Origin: Streptomyces collinus Tu 365
GTDB lineage: Bacteria > Actinomycetota > Actinomycetes > Streptomycetales > Streptomycetaceae
Direction: 5' to 3'
Length of the DNA: 64,000 bases
Assembly: GCF_000444875.1 (NCBI RefSeq)
Contig: NC_021985.1
Location: 6,468,170 to 6,532,169 of the forward strand
The position numbers were made by a program, and so were the translations under genes. The notes under the pieces are model-generated. The model saw only the letters and a list, made by a program, of their open reading frames with translations. It made no database searches and was not told the origin of the DNA. The stretch's first letter is position 1. The number at the start of each line of letters is the position of its first letter. Below, piece after piece: positions 1-7,799 of the stretch.

Positions 1-323
1 TGGTGCTCGGCGGGGTCGGCATGGGCTTCGTCGTCGCGCCGCTCACCTCGCTGGTCCTGGAGGGCGTCGCCCCGCACCACGCGGCCGCCGCGTCCGGCGT
101 CTTCTCCACCGCCCAGGAGATGGGCAACGCCATCGGCATCGCGGTGATCGGCGTCGTCTTCTTCAGCGTCGCCGGGCACGGGACCGGCGCCCACACCTAC
201 GCCCACGCGTTCGGCACCAGCCTGTTCGTCCAGGCCGCGATCTGCGTCCTGGTGGCCGCCCTGGTGCAACTGCTGCCGCGGGCGAAGGCGTCCGGGCCGG
301 ACGCAGTGCCCGAGACCGCCTGA
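1..323 (+). CDS. MFS transporter, DHA2-like, C-terminal fragment (5' end outside window)
   Basis: The reading frame is open from the first base and stops with TGA at 321-323, so this is the last ~106 residues of a larger protein. It has hydrophobic segments and the pattern PLTSLVLEGVAPHHAAAASG followed by STAQEMGNAIGIAV. This closely matches the C-terminus of the complete 14-TM MFS protein at 3767-5239 (PLTNLVLGGAVPEHAAAASG). It is therefore the end of a paralogous drug:H+ antiporter, probably an exporter for the adjacent biosynthetic cluster. A perfect hairpin follows directly. Function is inferred from the paralogue only, because the N-terminal motifs are not visible. Confidence 0.85.
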   Translation, partial: VLGGVGMGFVVAPLTSLVLEGVAPHHAAAASGVFSTAQEMGNAIGIAVIGVVFFSVAGHGTGAHTYAHAFGTSLFVQAAICVLVAALVQLLPRAKASGPDAVPETA

Positions 324-346
324 CGCACGTCAGGTACGAAGGCCCG

Positions 347-378
347 ACGGGGGCCGGCGGAACACCGCCGGCCCCCGT
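347..378. terminator. Hairpin terminator after the partial MFS gene
   Basis: A perfect 14-bp stem (347-360 with 365-378) closes an AACA loop 23 bp after the MFS stop codon. There is no U-tract, as is common in Streptomyces. Confidence 0.8.
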
Positions 379-418
379 TCCGTTGTGCGCGCACGCCTTC
401 TCCGCACCCGCCCGGAGA

Positions 419-474
419 CCCGAGCGTGCCCGAATTCCCGGACGGAAGCCCGATCGTGCCCGAATTCCCGAACG
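419..474. repeat. Tandem direct repeat upstream of the first P450
   Basis: The 16-mer CGTGCCCGAATTCCCG occurs at 425-440 and again at 455-470. The similarity extends to about 26 bp in each copy (419-444 and 449-474). The copies are offset by exactly 30 bp, about three helical turns, and lie about 90 bp before the SARP-type promoter of the P450 gene. This spacing fits a regulator bound to one DNA face; the regulator is unknown. Confidence 0.6.
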
Positions 475-558
475 CCCGACGGGGGTCCGGTCGAGGCGAA
501 GAAAGTCGGCCGACCGCCTTTACCAACGGAAAACCAGCCATTTACTGGCCGAAAACCT

Positions 559-601
559 GTCAGTCATCCATCAGATATCCGTCAGCGGCGCTCATCAGGA
601 T
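559..601 (+). promoter_or_regulatory. SARP-type promoter 1 (for the first P450)
   Basis: GTCAG, ATCAG and GTCAG begin at 559, 570 and 581, an exact 11-bp period. Eight bases separate the third heptamer (581-587) from a -10-like CAGGAT at 596-601. This is the geometry described for SARP activators (DnrI/ActII-ORF4 class). The P450 ATG lies 51 bp downstream of the -10. Confidence 0.7.
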
Positions 602-652
602 GTCTCCAACGCTGGGAACCGGCCAAGGGAACCAGCCAACGGAGGGAATGTC

Positions 653-1846
653 ATGTCCGAATGCGAGCAGCAGCTGCCCGAGTGGCCGATGCCACGTTCC
701 TGCCCCTACGCGCCACCGGACGCGTACGAGGGGCTGCGCAAGGATCCCCCGCTGAAGGTGCGGATACGCGGCGGCGAGGCCTGGCTGGTCACCCGGCACG
801 CCGACGTCCGCCAGGTGCTCAACGACAACCGCTTCAGCGCCGACGACCAAAAGCCCGGCTTCCCGATCCGCATCCAGCTCCCGCCCGAGCCCGGCGTGAT
901 GTCGTTCAACCGCATGGACGGCTCCGAACACGGCCGGCTGCGCCGCATGGCGATGACCGAGTTCACCGCCCGCCGCACCCGCGCCCTGCGCCCCGAGGTC
1001 GAACTCCTCGTCGAGCGGCTGCTGGACGAGCTGGAACGGGGCCCGCGCCCGGTCGACCTCGTGGAGCACTTCGCCGTACGGCTGCCGTCGCTGGTCATCG
1101 CCCGGATGCTCGGTGTCCCGGAGGAGGACGAGGCGACCTTCACCGAGCAGAGCCGGGTCATCCTCTCCCAGGACGCGACCCCCGAGGAGACGTACGGCGC
1201 GTTCGTCGAGATGACCGGCTATCTCGACCGGCTCGCCGCCCGGCGCACCGCCGAACCCCAGGACGACCTGATCAGCCGGCTGGTCACCCGCTACGTGGCG
1301 ACCGGGGAGCTGACCCACCAGGAACTCGTCGCCATGGCCCGGTTCTTCCTGGTCGCCGGGCACGAGACCTCCGCCCACCAGATCAGCCTCAGCGTGCTCA
1401 GCCTGCTGCGCGACCCCGCCCTGCTCGCCGAACTGCGCGCCGACCCCGGCCTGTACAAGCCGGCCGTCGAGGAACTCCTGCGCTACTGGTCCATCTCGCA
1501 GGACAACCAGGTGCGGGCCGCGGTCGCCGACGTGGACCTGGGCGGTGCGCGCATCCGCGCGGGCGAGGGCGTGATCGTGGCGATCCCCGGCGCCAACCAC
1601 GACGAGTCGGTGTACCCCGACGCGGGCCGCCTGGACATCCACCGCAACGCCTCCGGCCACCTCGCCTTCGGCTTCGGCGCGCACCTGTGCCCCGGCGCCT
1701 CGCTGGCCCGCATGGAGCTGGAGGTGTGCCTGAGCATGCTCTTCGAGCGCTTCCCCACGCTGCGCCTCGCCCTGCCGGCCGAGGACGTGCGCTTCCGCCA
1801 GAACACCCTCGTCTACGGCCTGGAGGAGCTGCCCGTCACCTGGTGA
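653..1846 (+). CDS. Cytochrome P450 (first of two paralogues)
   Basis: Soluble class I bacterial P450 of 397 residues, a normal length. It should hydroxylate or epoxidise a small molecule, using ferredoxin partners that are not visible here. Signature elements are the I-helix AGHETS (~235-240), the K-helix ExxR (E274-R277) and the heme loop FGFGAHLCPG with Cys346 as thiolate ligand. The ATG at 653 was chosen because GGAGGGA (641-647) precedes it and because the protein then begins at the usual position before the PYAPPDAYEGL segment. The gene stands alone behind SARP-type promoter 1. It resembles the second P450 at 2498 along its whole length (shared EFTARR, PVRIQ and LRYWSISQD stretches), so the pair arose by duplication. 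CYP105/107-like by general appearance; substrate unknown. Confidence 0.93.
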   Translation: MSECEQQLPEWPMPRSCPYAPPDAYEGLRKDPPLKVRIRGGEAWLVTRHADVRQVLNDNRFSADDQKPGFPIRIQLPPEPGVMSFNRMDGSEHGRLRRMAMTEFTARRTRALRPEVELLVERLLDELERGPRPVDLVEHFAVRLPSLVIARMLGVPEEDEATFTEQSRVILSQDATPEETYGAFVEMTGYLDRLAARRTAEPQDDLISRLVTRYVATGELTHQELVAMARFFLVAGHETSAHQISLSVLSLLRDPALLAELRADPGLYKPAVEELLRYWSISQDNQVRAAVADVDLGGARIRAGEGVIVAIPGANHDESVYPDAGRLDIHRNASGHLAFGFGAHLCPGASLARMELEVCLSMLFERFPTLRLALPAEDVRFRQNTLVYGLEELPVTW

Positions 1847-1983
1847 CAGCCGGTCCCCCTCCGGGTGTCAGGAGGGCCGTGCCCCACCACGGCCCCGCCC
1901 CGAACCGCACCGCGGACAACCGGACCGCCCCCCGCACCCCCACCGCGCGGCTGGAACACCCCGTTCCCGCGCGGCTTTCCCAC

Positions 1984-2026
1984 GTCAGCCCGTGATCAGC
2001 CCCGGGTCAGTTCTCCTTGGCAAAGT
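1984..2026 (+). promoter_or_regulatory. SARP-type promoter 2
   Basis: GTCAG (1984), ATCAG (1995) and GTCAG (2006) are spaced 11 bp apart. The third heptamer (2006-2012) is 8 bp from a -10-like CAAAGT (2021-2026), identical in layout to promoters 1, 3 and 4. The nearest downstream reading frame with a ribosome binding site is the small gene at 2099. Without that gene the promoter would produce a long leader for the second P450. Confidence 0.65.
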
Positions 2027-2098
2027 CATTACCACCGCACGCGCCCGCCGTCGCCCCGGTTCGCCGCCGGCGCGACCGACGTGAGGAGAACGCCCGTC

Positions 2099-2275
2099 AT
2101 GGCCCCCACCCCCGCCTCGGGCCCGCACCACGGCCTACCCGGCCGCAGAACCGCGCAGCTCCCCGCTCGTGAACCGAGTCCGGGCGACGCGTCAGCACAC
2201 CCGCGCCACTCCCGCTCGCTCCGGCGGGCCCCGGCCACCGCCCACCGGCGGACCGCCGCCCCCGCCACGCGCTAA
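2099..2275 (+). CDS. Possible small protein behind its own SARP-type promoter
   Basis: A 58-codon frame starts at ATG 2099 after a strong Shine-Dalgarno (GAGGAGA, 2083-2089) and ends at TAA 2273-2275. The product is rich in Pro, Arg, Ala and His and resembles no family I know. The case for it is the ribosome binding site and the promoter 2 geometry 70-115 bp upstream. The case against it is low-complexity composition, since any frame in DNA this GC-rich can look open. It sits between promoters 2 and 3. It could be a regulatory leader peptide, a precursor peptide or a chance frame. Confidence 0.35.
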   Translation: MAPTPASGPHHGLPGRRTAQLPAREPSPGDASAHPRHSRSLRRAPATAHRRTAAPATR

Positions 2276-2319
2276 CAGCCTTCCCCCCACCGACTCGCAC
2301 GGGCCCGCCAGGGACCCGT

Positions 2320-2362
2320 GTCAGCGCTGCGTCAGCGCGGTGTCAGGGAGCTGCGCGACAGT
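2320..2362 (+). promoter_or_regulatory. SARP-type promoter 3 (second P450-MFS-hydrolase)
   Basis: Three GTCAG cores at 2320, 2331 and 2342 are spaced 11 bp apart. Eight bases follow the third heptamer before a -10-like GACAGT at 2357-2362. It probably drives the run from the P450 at 2498 to the hydrolase ending at 6112, which closes with a strong terminator. Confidence 0.72.
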
Positions 2363-2497
2363 GGCGTACCACGTCCGCGCGTGCCCCGGAGGGAGTCATT
2401 CCTCTTCGTGGCCCGCCGGGCCCCCTCACCGTGCCCCCACGCAGAGAGAGAGTCGGTGCCGAGGAACACCTTTGCCCCCCGAACATGGAGGACGAAC

Positions 2498-3706
2498 ATG
2501 TCACTCGCGGACCACACCGACATCCTGGACTGGCCCTTCGCCCGGACCGAGGACGGCGCCCCACCGCCCCTCCTGGCCGAGCTGCGCAAGGCACCCCCGT
2601 GCGTGGTACGGATTCCCGCGGGCGCCGCTGAATCCCGCCTGGCCTGGCTGGTCACCCGCTACGCCGACGTACGGCAGGCGCTGGCCGACCCCCGCCTGAG
2701 CGCCGACGAGACCTTACCCGGCGCTCCCGTGCGCATCCAGGTGCCGCCCGGGGGCAACCCCAGTTCGTTCCTCCGCCTGGACGACCCCGAGCACGCGCGG
2801 CTGCGCGGCATGATCCAGACCGAGTTCACCGCCCGCCGCGTCAAGCGGCTGCGCGAGCCGGTCCAGCGCCTCGTCGACGAGCTGCTGGACGAACTGGCCG
2901 CCCAGCCCCAGCCGGCCGACCTGCACGCCGTCTTCTCCCGGGCGCTGCCCACCCTCGTCATCGCGCGGTTACTGGGCGTCCCCGAGGAGGACTCGCCCTT
3001 CTTCATCGAGAAGACCCGCGTCACCATCTCCCAGGAGGACCCGGCCGTCTCCCAGGCCGCCTTCGTGGAGATGTCCGAGTACCTGGCCAAGCTCGCGCTG
3101 CGCAAGCTCGCCGACCCCGGCGACGACCTGATCAGCCGGCTCGCCGTCAACCACCACGCCACCGGCGCCCTCAGCCTCGACGAACTCGTCGGCATCGCCC
3201 GCCTGGTACTGGTCGCCGGCCACGAGACCACCACCAACCAGATCGCCCTCAACGTCCTCGCCCTGCTGCGCGACGACGACCTGCGCGACCGGGTCGCCGC
3301 CGACGACGGCGCGCTGATCCCCGCGTTCATCGAGGAGTCCATGCGCTACTGGTCGATCTCGCAGGACGCCATGGTCCGCCTCGCCGTCGAGGACGTCGAA
3401 GTGGGCGGCGTGACCTTCGAGAAGGGCGACGCCGTCGTCATCTCGGTCCCGGCCGGCAACCACGACGAGTCCGTCTTCGCCTGCCCCCACCGCATCGACC
3501 CCGACCGCGACACCAGCGGCCACCTGCAGTGGGGCTTCGGCCCGCACTACTGCCAGGGCGCACCGCTGGCACGGCTGGAGATGGAGCTGGCCCTGCGCTC
3601 CCTCCTGCGCCGCTTCCCGAACCTCCGCCTCGCGGCAGACCCCCGCACGCTCTTCCGGCGCGGGACCGTCTTCCACGGGGTGACCGGCCTTCCCGTGACC
3701 TGGTGA
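2498..3706 (+). CDS. Cytochrome P450 (second paralogue)
   Basis: A 402-residue soluble P450 monooxygenase. The I-helix motif is AGHETT (~240-245), the K-helix ExxR lies in the EESMRYWSISQD stretch, and the heme loop is WGFGPHYCQG with Cys352. The ATG at 2498 follows GGAGGA (2487-2492). A long 5' leader runs from promoter 3 to the start. An MFS exporter follows 60 bp downstream, then a hydrolase, so the three are probably one transcript. It is close in sequence to the P450 at 653; two paralogous oxygenases in one cluster suggest successive oxidations of one scaffold or of two related intermediates. Substrate unknown. Confidence 0.93.
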   Translation: MSLADHTDILDWPFARTEDGAPPPLLAELRKAPPCVVRIPAGAAESRLAWLVTRYADVRQALADPRLSADETLPGAPVRIQVPPGGNPSSFLRLDDPEHARLRGMIQTEFTARRVKRLREPVQRLVDELLDELAAQPQPADLHAVFSRALPTLVIARLLGVPEEDSPFFIEKTRVTISQEDPAVSQAAFVEMSEYLAKLALRKLADPGDDLISRLAVNHHATGALSLDELVGIARLVLVAGHETTTNQIALNVLALLRDDDLRDRVAADDGALIPAFIEESMRYWSISQDAMVRLAVEDVEVGGVTFEKGDAVVISVPAGNHDESVFACPHRIDPDRDTSGHLQWGFGPHYCQGAPLARLEMELALRSLLRRFPNLRLAADPRTLFRRGTVFHGVTGLPVTW

Positions 3707-3766
3707 CCGGAGGAATCCGGTGCACCGGACAACCGACAGCGAAAGAAACAAGGAAACGGAGTCGTC

Positions 3767-5239
3767 ATGACTTCTGAAGCAAGCCCGGACGTCGCGGTGG
3801 AGGGGCGCGAGCGGACCGTTGCGGCCGGCGCCCCGGCCGCCGCCCCCTCGGCCGGAGCCCTGCTGGTGGTGCTCGTCGGGACGTTCATCACGGTGCTGGA
3901 CTTCTTCATCGCCAACGTGGCCGTCCCCGCCATCAAGGCCGACCTGCACGCCACCGCCGCCCAGGCCCAGATGATCGTCGTCGGCTACGGCGTCGCCTTC
4001 ACCTCGGGCCTGATCACCGGCGGCCGGCTCGGCGACCTCTACGGCCGCCGGCGGATGTTCGCCCTCGGCATGGCGCTGTTCATGGTGGCCTCGGCCGCCT
4101 GCAGCTTCGCGCCCACGGTGACCGTCCTCGTCGTGGCCCGCATCGCCCAGGGCGCCTCGGCGGCGCTGATGGTGCCCCAGGTGCTGGGCATCATCGGCAC
4201 CGTCTACACCGGCGCGGCCCGCGACCGCGCCTTCAACGTCTACGGCCTGGTCATCGGACTCGCGGGCGTCTTCGGCCAGTTCATCGGCGGCGCGCTGATC
4301 TCCGTCGACGTGGCCGGCCTGAGCTGGCGCACGATCTTCCTGATCAACGTCCCGCTGTGCCTGCTCTCCCTCGCCTGCACCCGCCGGACCATCCCCGAGT
4401 CCCGCGGCCAGGGCGGCACCCGGCTGGACCTGGCCGGCGCCCTGCTGGTCACCGTGACCCTCGGCCTGGTGGTCTTCGCGCTGCTCGAAGGCCAGGAGCG
4501 CGACTGGCCGGTGTGGGTGTGGGAGTCGCTGGCCGGCGCGGTCGTCCTGCTGGCGGTGACCGTGTGGCACCTGCGCCGCAAGGCGGCCGCCGGACGCGGC
4601 CCGCTGATCGAGCCGGGCATGTTCCGCTCCCGGATCTTCTCGACGGGCCTCGTCGCCACGGTCGTCTACTTCCTCGCCATGGGCTCGTTCTTCTTCACCC
4701 TCGCCCTCTACCTCCAGCTCGGCCGCGGCCTGAGCCCGCTGGAGTCCGGACTGGTCTTCCTGGCGCTCGGCGCGGGATACTTCGGTGCCTCCGTCGTCTC
4801 CGCCCGGTTCGCCGCCTCCGTCAACGCCCGCCGGGTGGCCGCCGGTCCGCTCGTCCTCGCCGTCGGCTACACCGCGATCGCCCTGACCGTGCAGGACCTC
4901 GGCATGAGCGGTCATGTGCTGTGGCTGCTGCCGGCCCTGCTGGTCGCCGGGCTGGGCATGGGCCTGACCACGGGTCCGCTGACCAACCTGGTGCTGGGCG
5001 GCGCGGTCCCCGAGCACGCGGCGGCCGCCTCCGGGCTGCTGAACACCGCGCAGGAGGGCGGGGCCGCCGTCGGCGTCGCCGTCGCCGGCACGGTCTTCTT
5101 CCCCGTGCTCGCGGACCACGGCGGCGGGGCCGGCGCCTACCCGCACGCGTTCGCCGTCACCCTGATCCCGCTCATCTGCCTGGGTGTCCTCGCCTCCCTG
5201 CTGGTGCTGGCCGCCCCCGGCCGTACCGCCCGGAAGTGA
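3767..5239 (+). CDS. MFS transporter, DHA2 (14-TM) drug exporter type
   Basis: A 490-residue integral membrane protein of the length and pattern of DHA2 drug:H+ antiporters. The first TM carries VLDFFIANVAVPAI, close to the family LD..IVNVALP motif. It is followed by GRLGDLYGRRRMF (motif A loop between TM2 and TM3) and GLAGVFGQFIGG (motif C-like, TM5). It probably exports the cluster product and gives self-resistance. The start ATG follows AAGGAAACGGAG. It lies 60 bp after the second P450 and 39 bp before the hydrolase. Its C-terminus is paralogous to the fragment at 1-323, so the cluster holds two related exporters alongside two related P450s. Confidence 0.9.
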   Translation: MTSEASPDVAVEGRERTVAAGAPAAAPSAGALLVVLVGTFITVLDFFIANVAVPAIKADLHATAAQAQMIVVGYGVAFTSGLITGGRLGDLYGRRRMFALGMALFMVASAACSFAPTVTVLVVARIAQGASAALMVPQVLGIIGTVYTGAARDRAFNVYGLVIGLAGVFGQFIGGALISVDVAGLSWRTIFLINVPLCLLSLACTRRTIPESRGQGGTRLDLAGALLVTVTLGLVVFALLEGQERDWPVWVWESLAGAVVLLAVTVWHLRRKAAAGRGPLIEPGMFRSRIFSTGLVATVVYFLAMGSFFFTLALYLQLGRGLSPLESGLVFLALGAGYFGASVVSARFAASVNARRVAAGPLVLAVGYTAIALTVQDLGMSGHVLWLLPALLVAGLGMGLTTGPLTNLVLGGAVPEHAAAASGLLNTAQEGGAAVGVAVAGTVFFPVLADHGGGAGAYPHAFAVTLIPLICLGVLASLLVLAAPGRTARK

Positions 5240-5278
5240 GCCCCGGCACCCCGACCCTTCCGAAGGAGGCGAGCAGAC

Positions 5279-6112
5279 ATGCCCCACCTCACCACCCGGG
5301 ACGGGACCCGGCTGCACTACAGCGACTGGGGCGACGGACGGCCCGTGGTGCTCCTCGGCGCGGCCATGGCCGACTCACGCATGTGGGAGTTCCAGGCGCC
5401 GTTCCTCGCCGGCCGGGGTCTGCGCTGCGTCACCTACGACCGGCGCGGCAGCGGCCGCTCGGACATCCCCTGGAACGGCTACGACTATGACACCCTCGCC
5501 GGTGACCTCGCCGACCTGCTCGACCACCTCGACCTCAGGGACGCGGTACTGGTCGGCTACGCGGTCGGCGGCGGCGAGTGCGTGCGCTACCTGTCCCGGT
5601 ACGGCACCGGCCGGGTGGCGAAGCTGGCCCTGGTCGCCTCGACCACCCCGTTCCTGATGCGCGCCCCGGACCACCCCGACGGACTGGAGCCCGAACTGTT
5701 CGACCAGGTCGAGGAGGCGATCCGCACCGACCGGGCCGCCTGGCTCGCCGCCCTCACCTGGCCGTTCTTCACCGGCCGCCCGGACCCCGACCCCGACGAC
5801 CTGCCGATCTCACGCGAACTCGCCGACTGGCTCATCGGCATGTGCCGCAACACCTCGCCCCGAGCCGGAACGGAGATCTACCGCACCCTGTTCAGCACCG
5901 ACCAGCGCGCCGAGACGGCCGCCGTCACGGTGCCCACCCTCGTGATCCACGGAACCGCCGACCTGGCGGCGCCCTACCCGCTGTGCGGACCGCGGACCGC
6001 GGACCTGATACCCGGCAGCACCTTCCTCACCTACGAAGGAGCCGCCCACGGGCTGTTCGCCACCCACGCGGAGCGGCTCAACGCCGACCTGCTGGCGTTC
6101 GCCAAGGAGTGA
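5279..6112 (+). CDS. Alpha/beta-hydrolase fold protein lacking the nucleophile Ser
   Basis: A 277-residue cytoplasmic protein of the haloperoxidase/esterase-like alpha/beta hydrolase group. It has the oxyanion region VVLLGAAMADSRMW, then DRRGSGRSD, and a nucleophile elbow that reads VGYAVGGGE, so Ala95 stands where the catalytic Ser belongs. Asp228 (GTADLAAP) and His257 (GAAHGLF) of the triad are present. Normal hydrolysis through an acyl-enzyme is therefore unlikely. In biosynthetic clusters such Ser-less folds can serve as cyclases, decarboxylases or binding proteins; which applies here is unknown. GAAGGAGG precedes the ATG. It is the last gene before a strong terminator and probably co-transcribed with the P450 and MFS upstream. 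Confidence 0.88.
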   Translation: MPHLTTRDGTRLHYSDWGDGRPVVLLGAAMADSRMWEFQAPFLAGRGLRCVTYDRRGSGRSDIPWNGYDYDTLAGDLADLLDHLDLRDAVLVGYAVGGGECVRYLSRYGTGRVAKLALVASTTPFLMRAPDHPDGLEPELFDQVEEAIRTDRAAWLAALTWPFFTGRPDPDPDDLPISRELADWLIGMCRNTSPRAGTEIYRTLFSTDQRAETAAVTVPTLVIHGTADLAAPYPLCGPRTADLIPGSTFLTYEGAAHGLFATHAERLNADLLAFAKE

Positions 6113-6128
6113 CGGACACCCATCCGCC

Positions 6129-6170
6129 CACGGACGTCCGGCCCCCTTCCCCGGGGGCCGGACGTCCGTG
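6129..6170. terminator. Strong hairpin terminator after the hydrolase
   Basis: A perfect 18-bp stem (6129-6146 with 6153-6170) with a 6-base loop begins 16 bp after the hydrolase stop and separates the P450-MFS-hydrolase unit from the next one. Confidence 0.85.
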
Positions 6171-6190
6171 CGTACGCCCCCGCCGGCCGC

Positions 6191-6233
6191 GTCAGCCGCA
6201 CGTCAGCCCCGTGACAGCGCCCCCCGGCACAGT
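6191..6233 (+). promoter_or_regulatory. SARP-type promoter 4 (kinase-NTF2-PrpD unit)
   Basis: GTCAG (6191), GTCAG (6202) and GACAG (6213) recur every 11 bp. The third heptamer ends at 6219 and an 8-bp gap leads to a -10-like CACAGT at 6228-6233. The layout is the same as at 559, 1984 and 2320. Confidence 0.7.
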
Positions 6234-6308
6234 GGAGACCGCCGCGACGCCGGGGCGCTGAACGCCGCCCGGTCCACCGGTGCCGTCCGACGAAGGAGTA
6301 CGCCCGAC

Positions 6309-7259
6309 ATGGCAGACACCGCAGCCCCGGCTCCCACCCGGGCACTCGTCCTCGGAAACCCCGCATCCGGCAGCCACTCGCCCGAACTGGTCGAGGAGGT
6401 ACGCCAGCTGTGCGCCTCCTACCTGGAGCGCGCCGAGGTGCACCTCACCACCGGCCCCGGCGACGCCACCGTCGCCGTGCGCCGGGCCCTGCAGCGGCCG
6501 GCCGGGGCACCCGACCTCGTCGTCGTCATCGGCGGCGACGGGACCGTCCGGGAAGCCGTCCAGGGCCTCGTGCCCGTCACCGGTGACGCCACCCTCGCGG
6601 TGGTGCCCGGCGGCACCGGCAACTCGGGCTACAAGATGCTCTGGGGCGAACGCCCGTGGAGCGAATCCCTGAAGGCGATCCTCACCGACGGCGGTATCGG
6701 CGGCAGCGCCCGCCTGCGCCGCCTCGACCTGGCCCGCCTCACGGAGACCCGCAACTACGTCTACCTCGGCGCCTGTTCGGGTGTGATCGCCGACGCGCTG
6801 ATCACCGCCCGCGACCTGCCGCTGTCCGGACGCGAGCGCTACGCCCGCGCCTTCGCCGACACCGCCGCCGGCTACGCGCCCTACCCGGGCCGGGTCACGG
6901 TGGACGGCAAGGTCGTGCACGAGGGCCCCACGGTCCTCGCCAACGTCGGCGGCGGCCCCTACCGCGGCGGCCGGTTCCACGTGCTGCCGGACTCGCTGCT
7001 CGACGACGGACTGCTCGACGTCTGCGTCATCGGCGACGGCATCGCCGCGGCCGACGTCCCCGGACTCACCCTGAACGCCGCGCACATGGACCACCGGGCG
7101 ACCGTGTACGCGCGCGGCCGGAGCATCACCGTCGAGCGGACCGACGGCCGGCGGCTGCCGCTGGAGCACGACGGCGAGTACCAGCACGGCATCGGCGCGA
7201 AGGCCACCTTCGAGGTGCTGCCCGGCGCCCTGCCGGTCTGGGCGCCGGCCACCCCCTGA
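6309..7259 (+). CDS. Diacylglycerol/lipid kinase-like protein (DAGK catalytic domain)
   Basis: A 316-residue protein with the NAD-kinase/diacylglycerol-kinase fold. LGNPASGSHS lies near the N-terminus, VVIGGDGTVREAV (G75-T79 core) forms the nucleotide-binding loop, and VPGGTGNSGYKML follows. C-terminal beta-sandwich elements such as PYRGGRFHVLPDS and LPLEHDGEYQHG are present. The family transfers phosphate from ATP to a lipid or long-chain-base hydroxyl. The usual loop before SG in lipid kinases is conserved, so activity is plausible. ATG 6309 is preceded by GAAGGAG (6292-6298). Its position behind a SARP-type promoter suggests it phosphorylates a cluster intermediate or modifies lipid rather than doing housekeeping. 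Substrate unknown. Confidence 0.85.
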   Translation: MADTAAPAPTRALVLGNPASGSHSPELVEEVRQLCASYLERAEVHLTTGPGDATVAVRRALQRPAGAPDLVVVIGGDGTVREAVQGLVPVTGDATLAVVPGGTGNSGYKMLWGERPWSESLKAILTDGGIGGSARLRRLDLARLTETRNYVYLGACSGVIADALITARDLPLSGRERYARAFADTAAGYAPYPGRVTVDGKVVHEGPTVLANVGGGPYRGGRFHVLPDSLLDDGLLDVCVIGDGIAAADVPGLTLNAAHMDHRATVYARGRSITVERTDGRRLPLEHDGEYQHGIGAKATFEVLPGALPVWAPATP

Positions 7260-7321
7260 AAGCCCGCACCGAGCCACCCGTCCGAAGAACAAGCAAGCAC
7301 GTCACAGAGGAGAACGCCCGC

Positions 7322-7690
7322 ATGAGCGACCTGACCACCACCGTCTCCCGTTACCTCGACATCTGGAACGAGGCGGACGCCGACAAGCGCGCCGCGGCCA
7401 TCGCCGAGCTGTTCACCGCCGACGCCCCGTACATCGACCCGCTCGCCGCGGTCGAGGGACACGAGGGCTTCGGGGCCGTGGTGGCCGGTGCCCGCGACCA
7501 GTTCAAGGGCCTCGCCTTCGAGCTGCACGGCACCGTCGACGCCCACCACGACCAGGCCCGCTTCCAGTGGGGCCTGGTGACCGAGCCGGGCGCCGAGCCG
7601 ATCGCGATCGGCTTCGACGTCCTCGTCACCGACGCCGAGGGCAAGATCAAGGCCGTCTACGGCTTCCTGGACAAGGTCCCGGCCGCCTGA
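7322..7690 (+). CDS. NTF2-like/SnoaL-like small protein
   Basis: A 122-residue protein of the NTF2-like cone fold (SnoaL-like group). It has a helical N-terminus (VSRYLDIWNEADADKRAAAI), the family-typical LFTADAPYIDPLAAVEGHEG and a C-terminal beta-sheet ending GFDVLVTDAEGKIKAVYGFLDK. Members act as polyketide cyclases, isomerases or hydrolases, or only bind ligands, and active-site identity cannot be read with confidence. GAGGAGA lies before the ATG. It follows the kinase gene by 62 bp and is followed by a hairpin, so it may end one transcript segment. Confidence 0.8.
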   Translation: MSDLTTTVSRYLDIWNEADADKRAAAIAELFTADAPYIDPLAAVEGHEGFGAVVAGARDQFKGLAFELHGTVDAHHDQARFQWGLVTEPGAEPIAIGFDVLVTDAEGKIKAVYGFLDKVPAA

Positions 7691-7704
7691 ACACGCACCT
7701 GACC

Positions 7705-7734
7705 GCGGGAGCACCGGCTCGCCGGTGCTCCCGC
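7705..7734. terminator. Hairpin between the NTF2-like and PrpD-like genes
   Basis: A perfect 14-bp inverted repeat (7705-7718 with 7721-7734) starts 15 bp after the NTF2-like stop. It is a terminator or an attenuating or stabilising hairpin. I see no SARP-type repeat between it and the PrpD-like gene, so some read-through would be needed. Confidence 0.7.
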
Positions 7735-7799
7735 CGTCGTGTCACCCGCAGCCGTACCCCCGACCCCGACGCACGCACGGCAAGGAAGGTACCCGCCTC

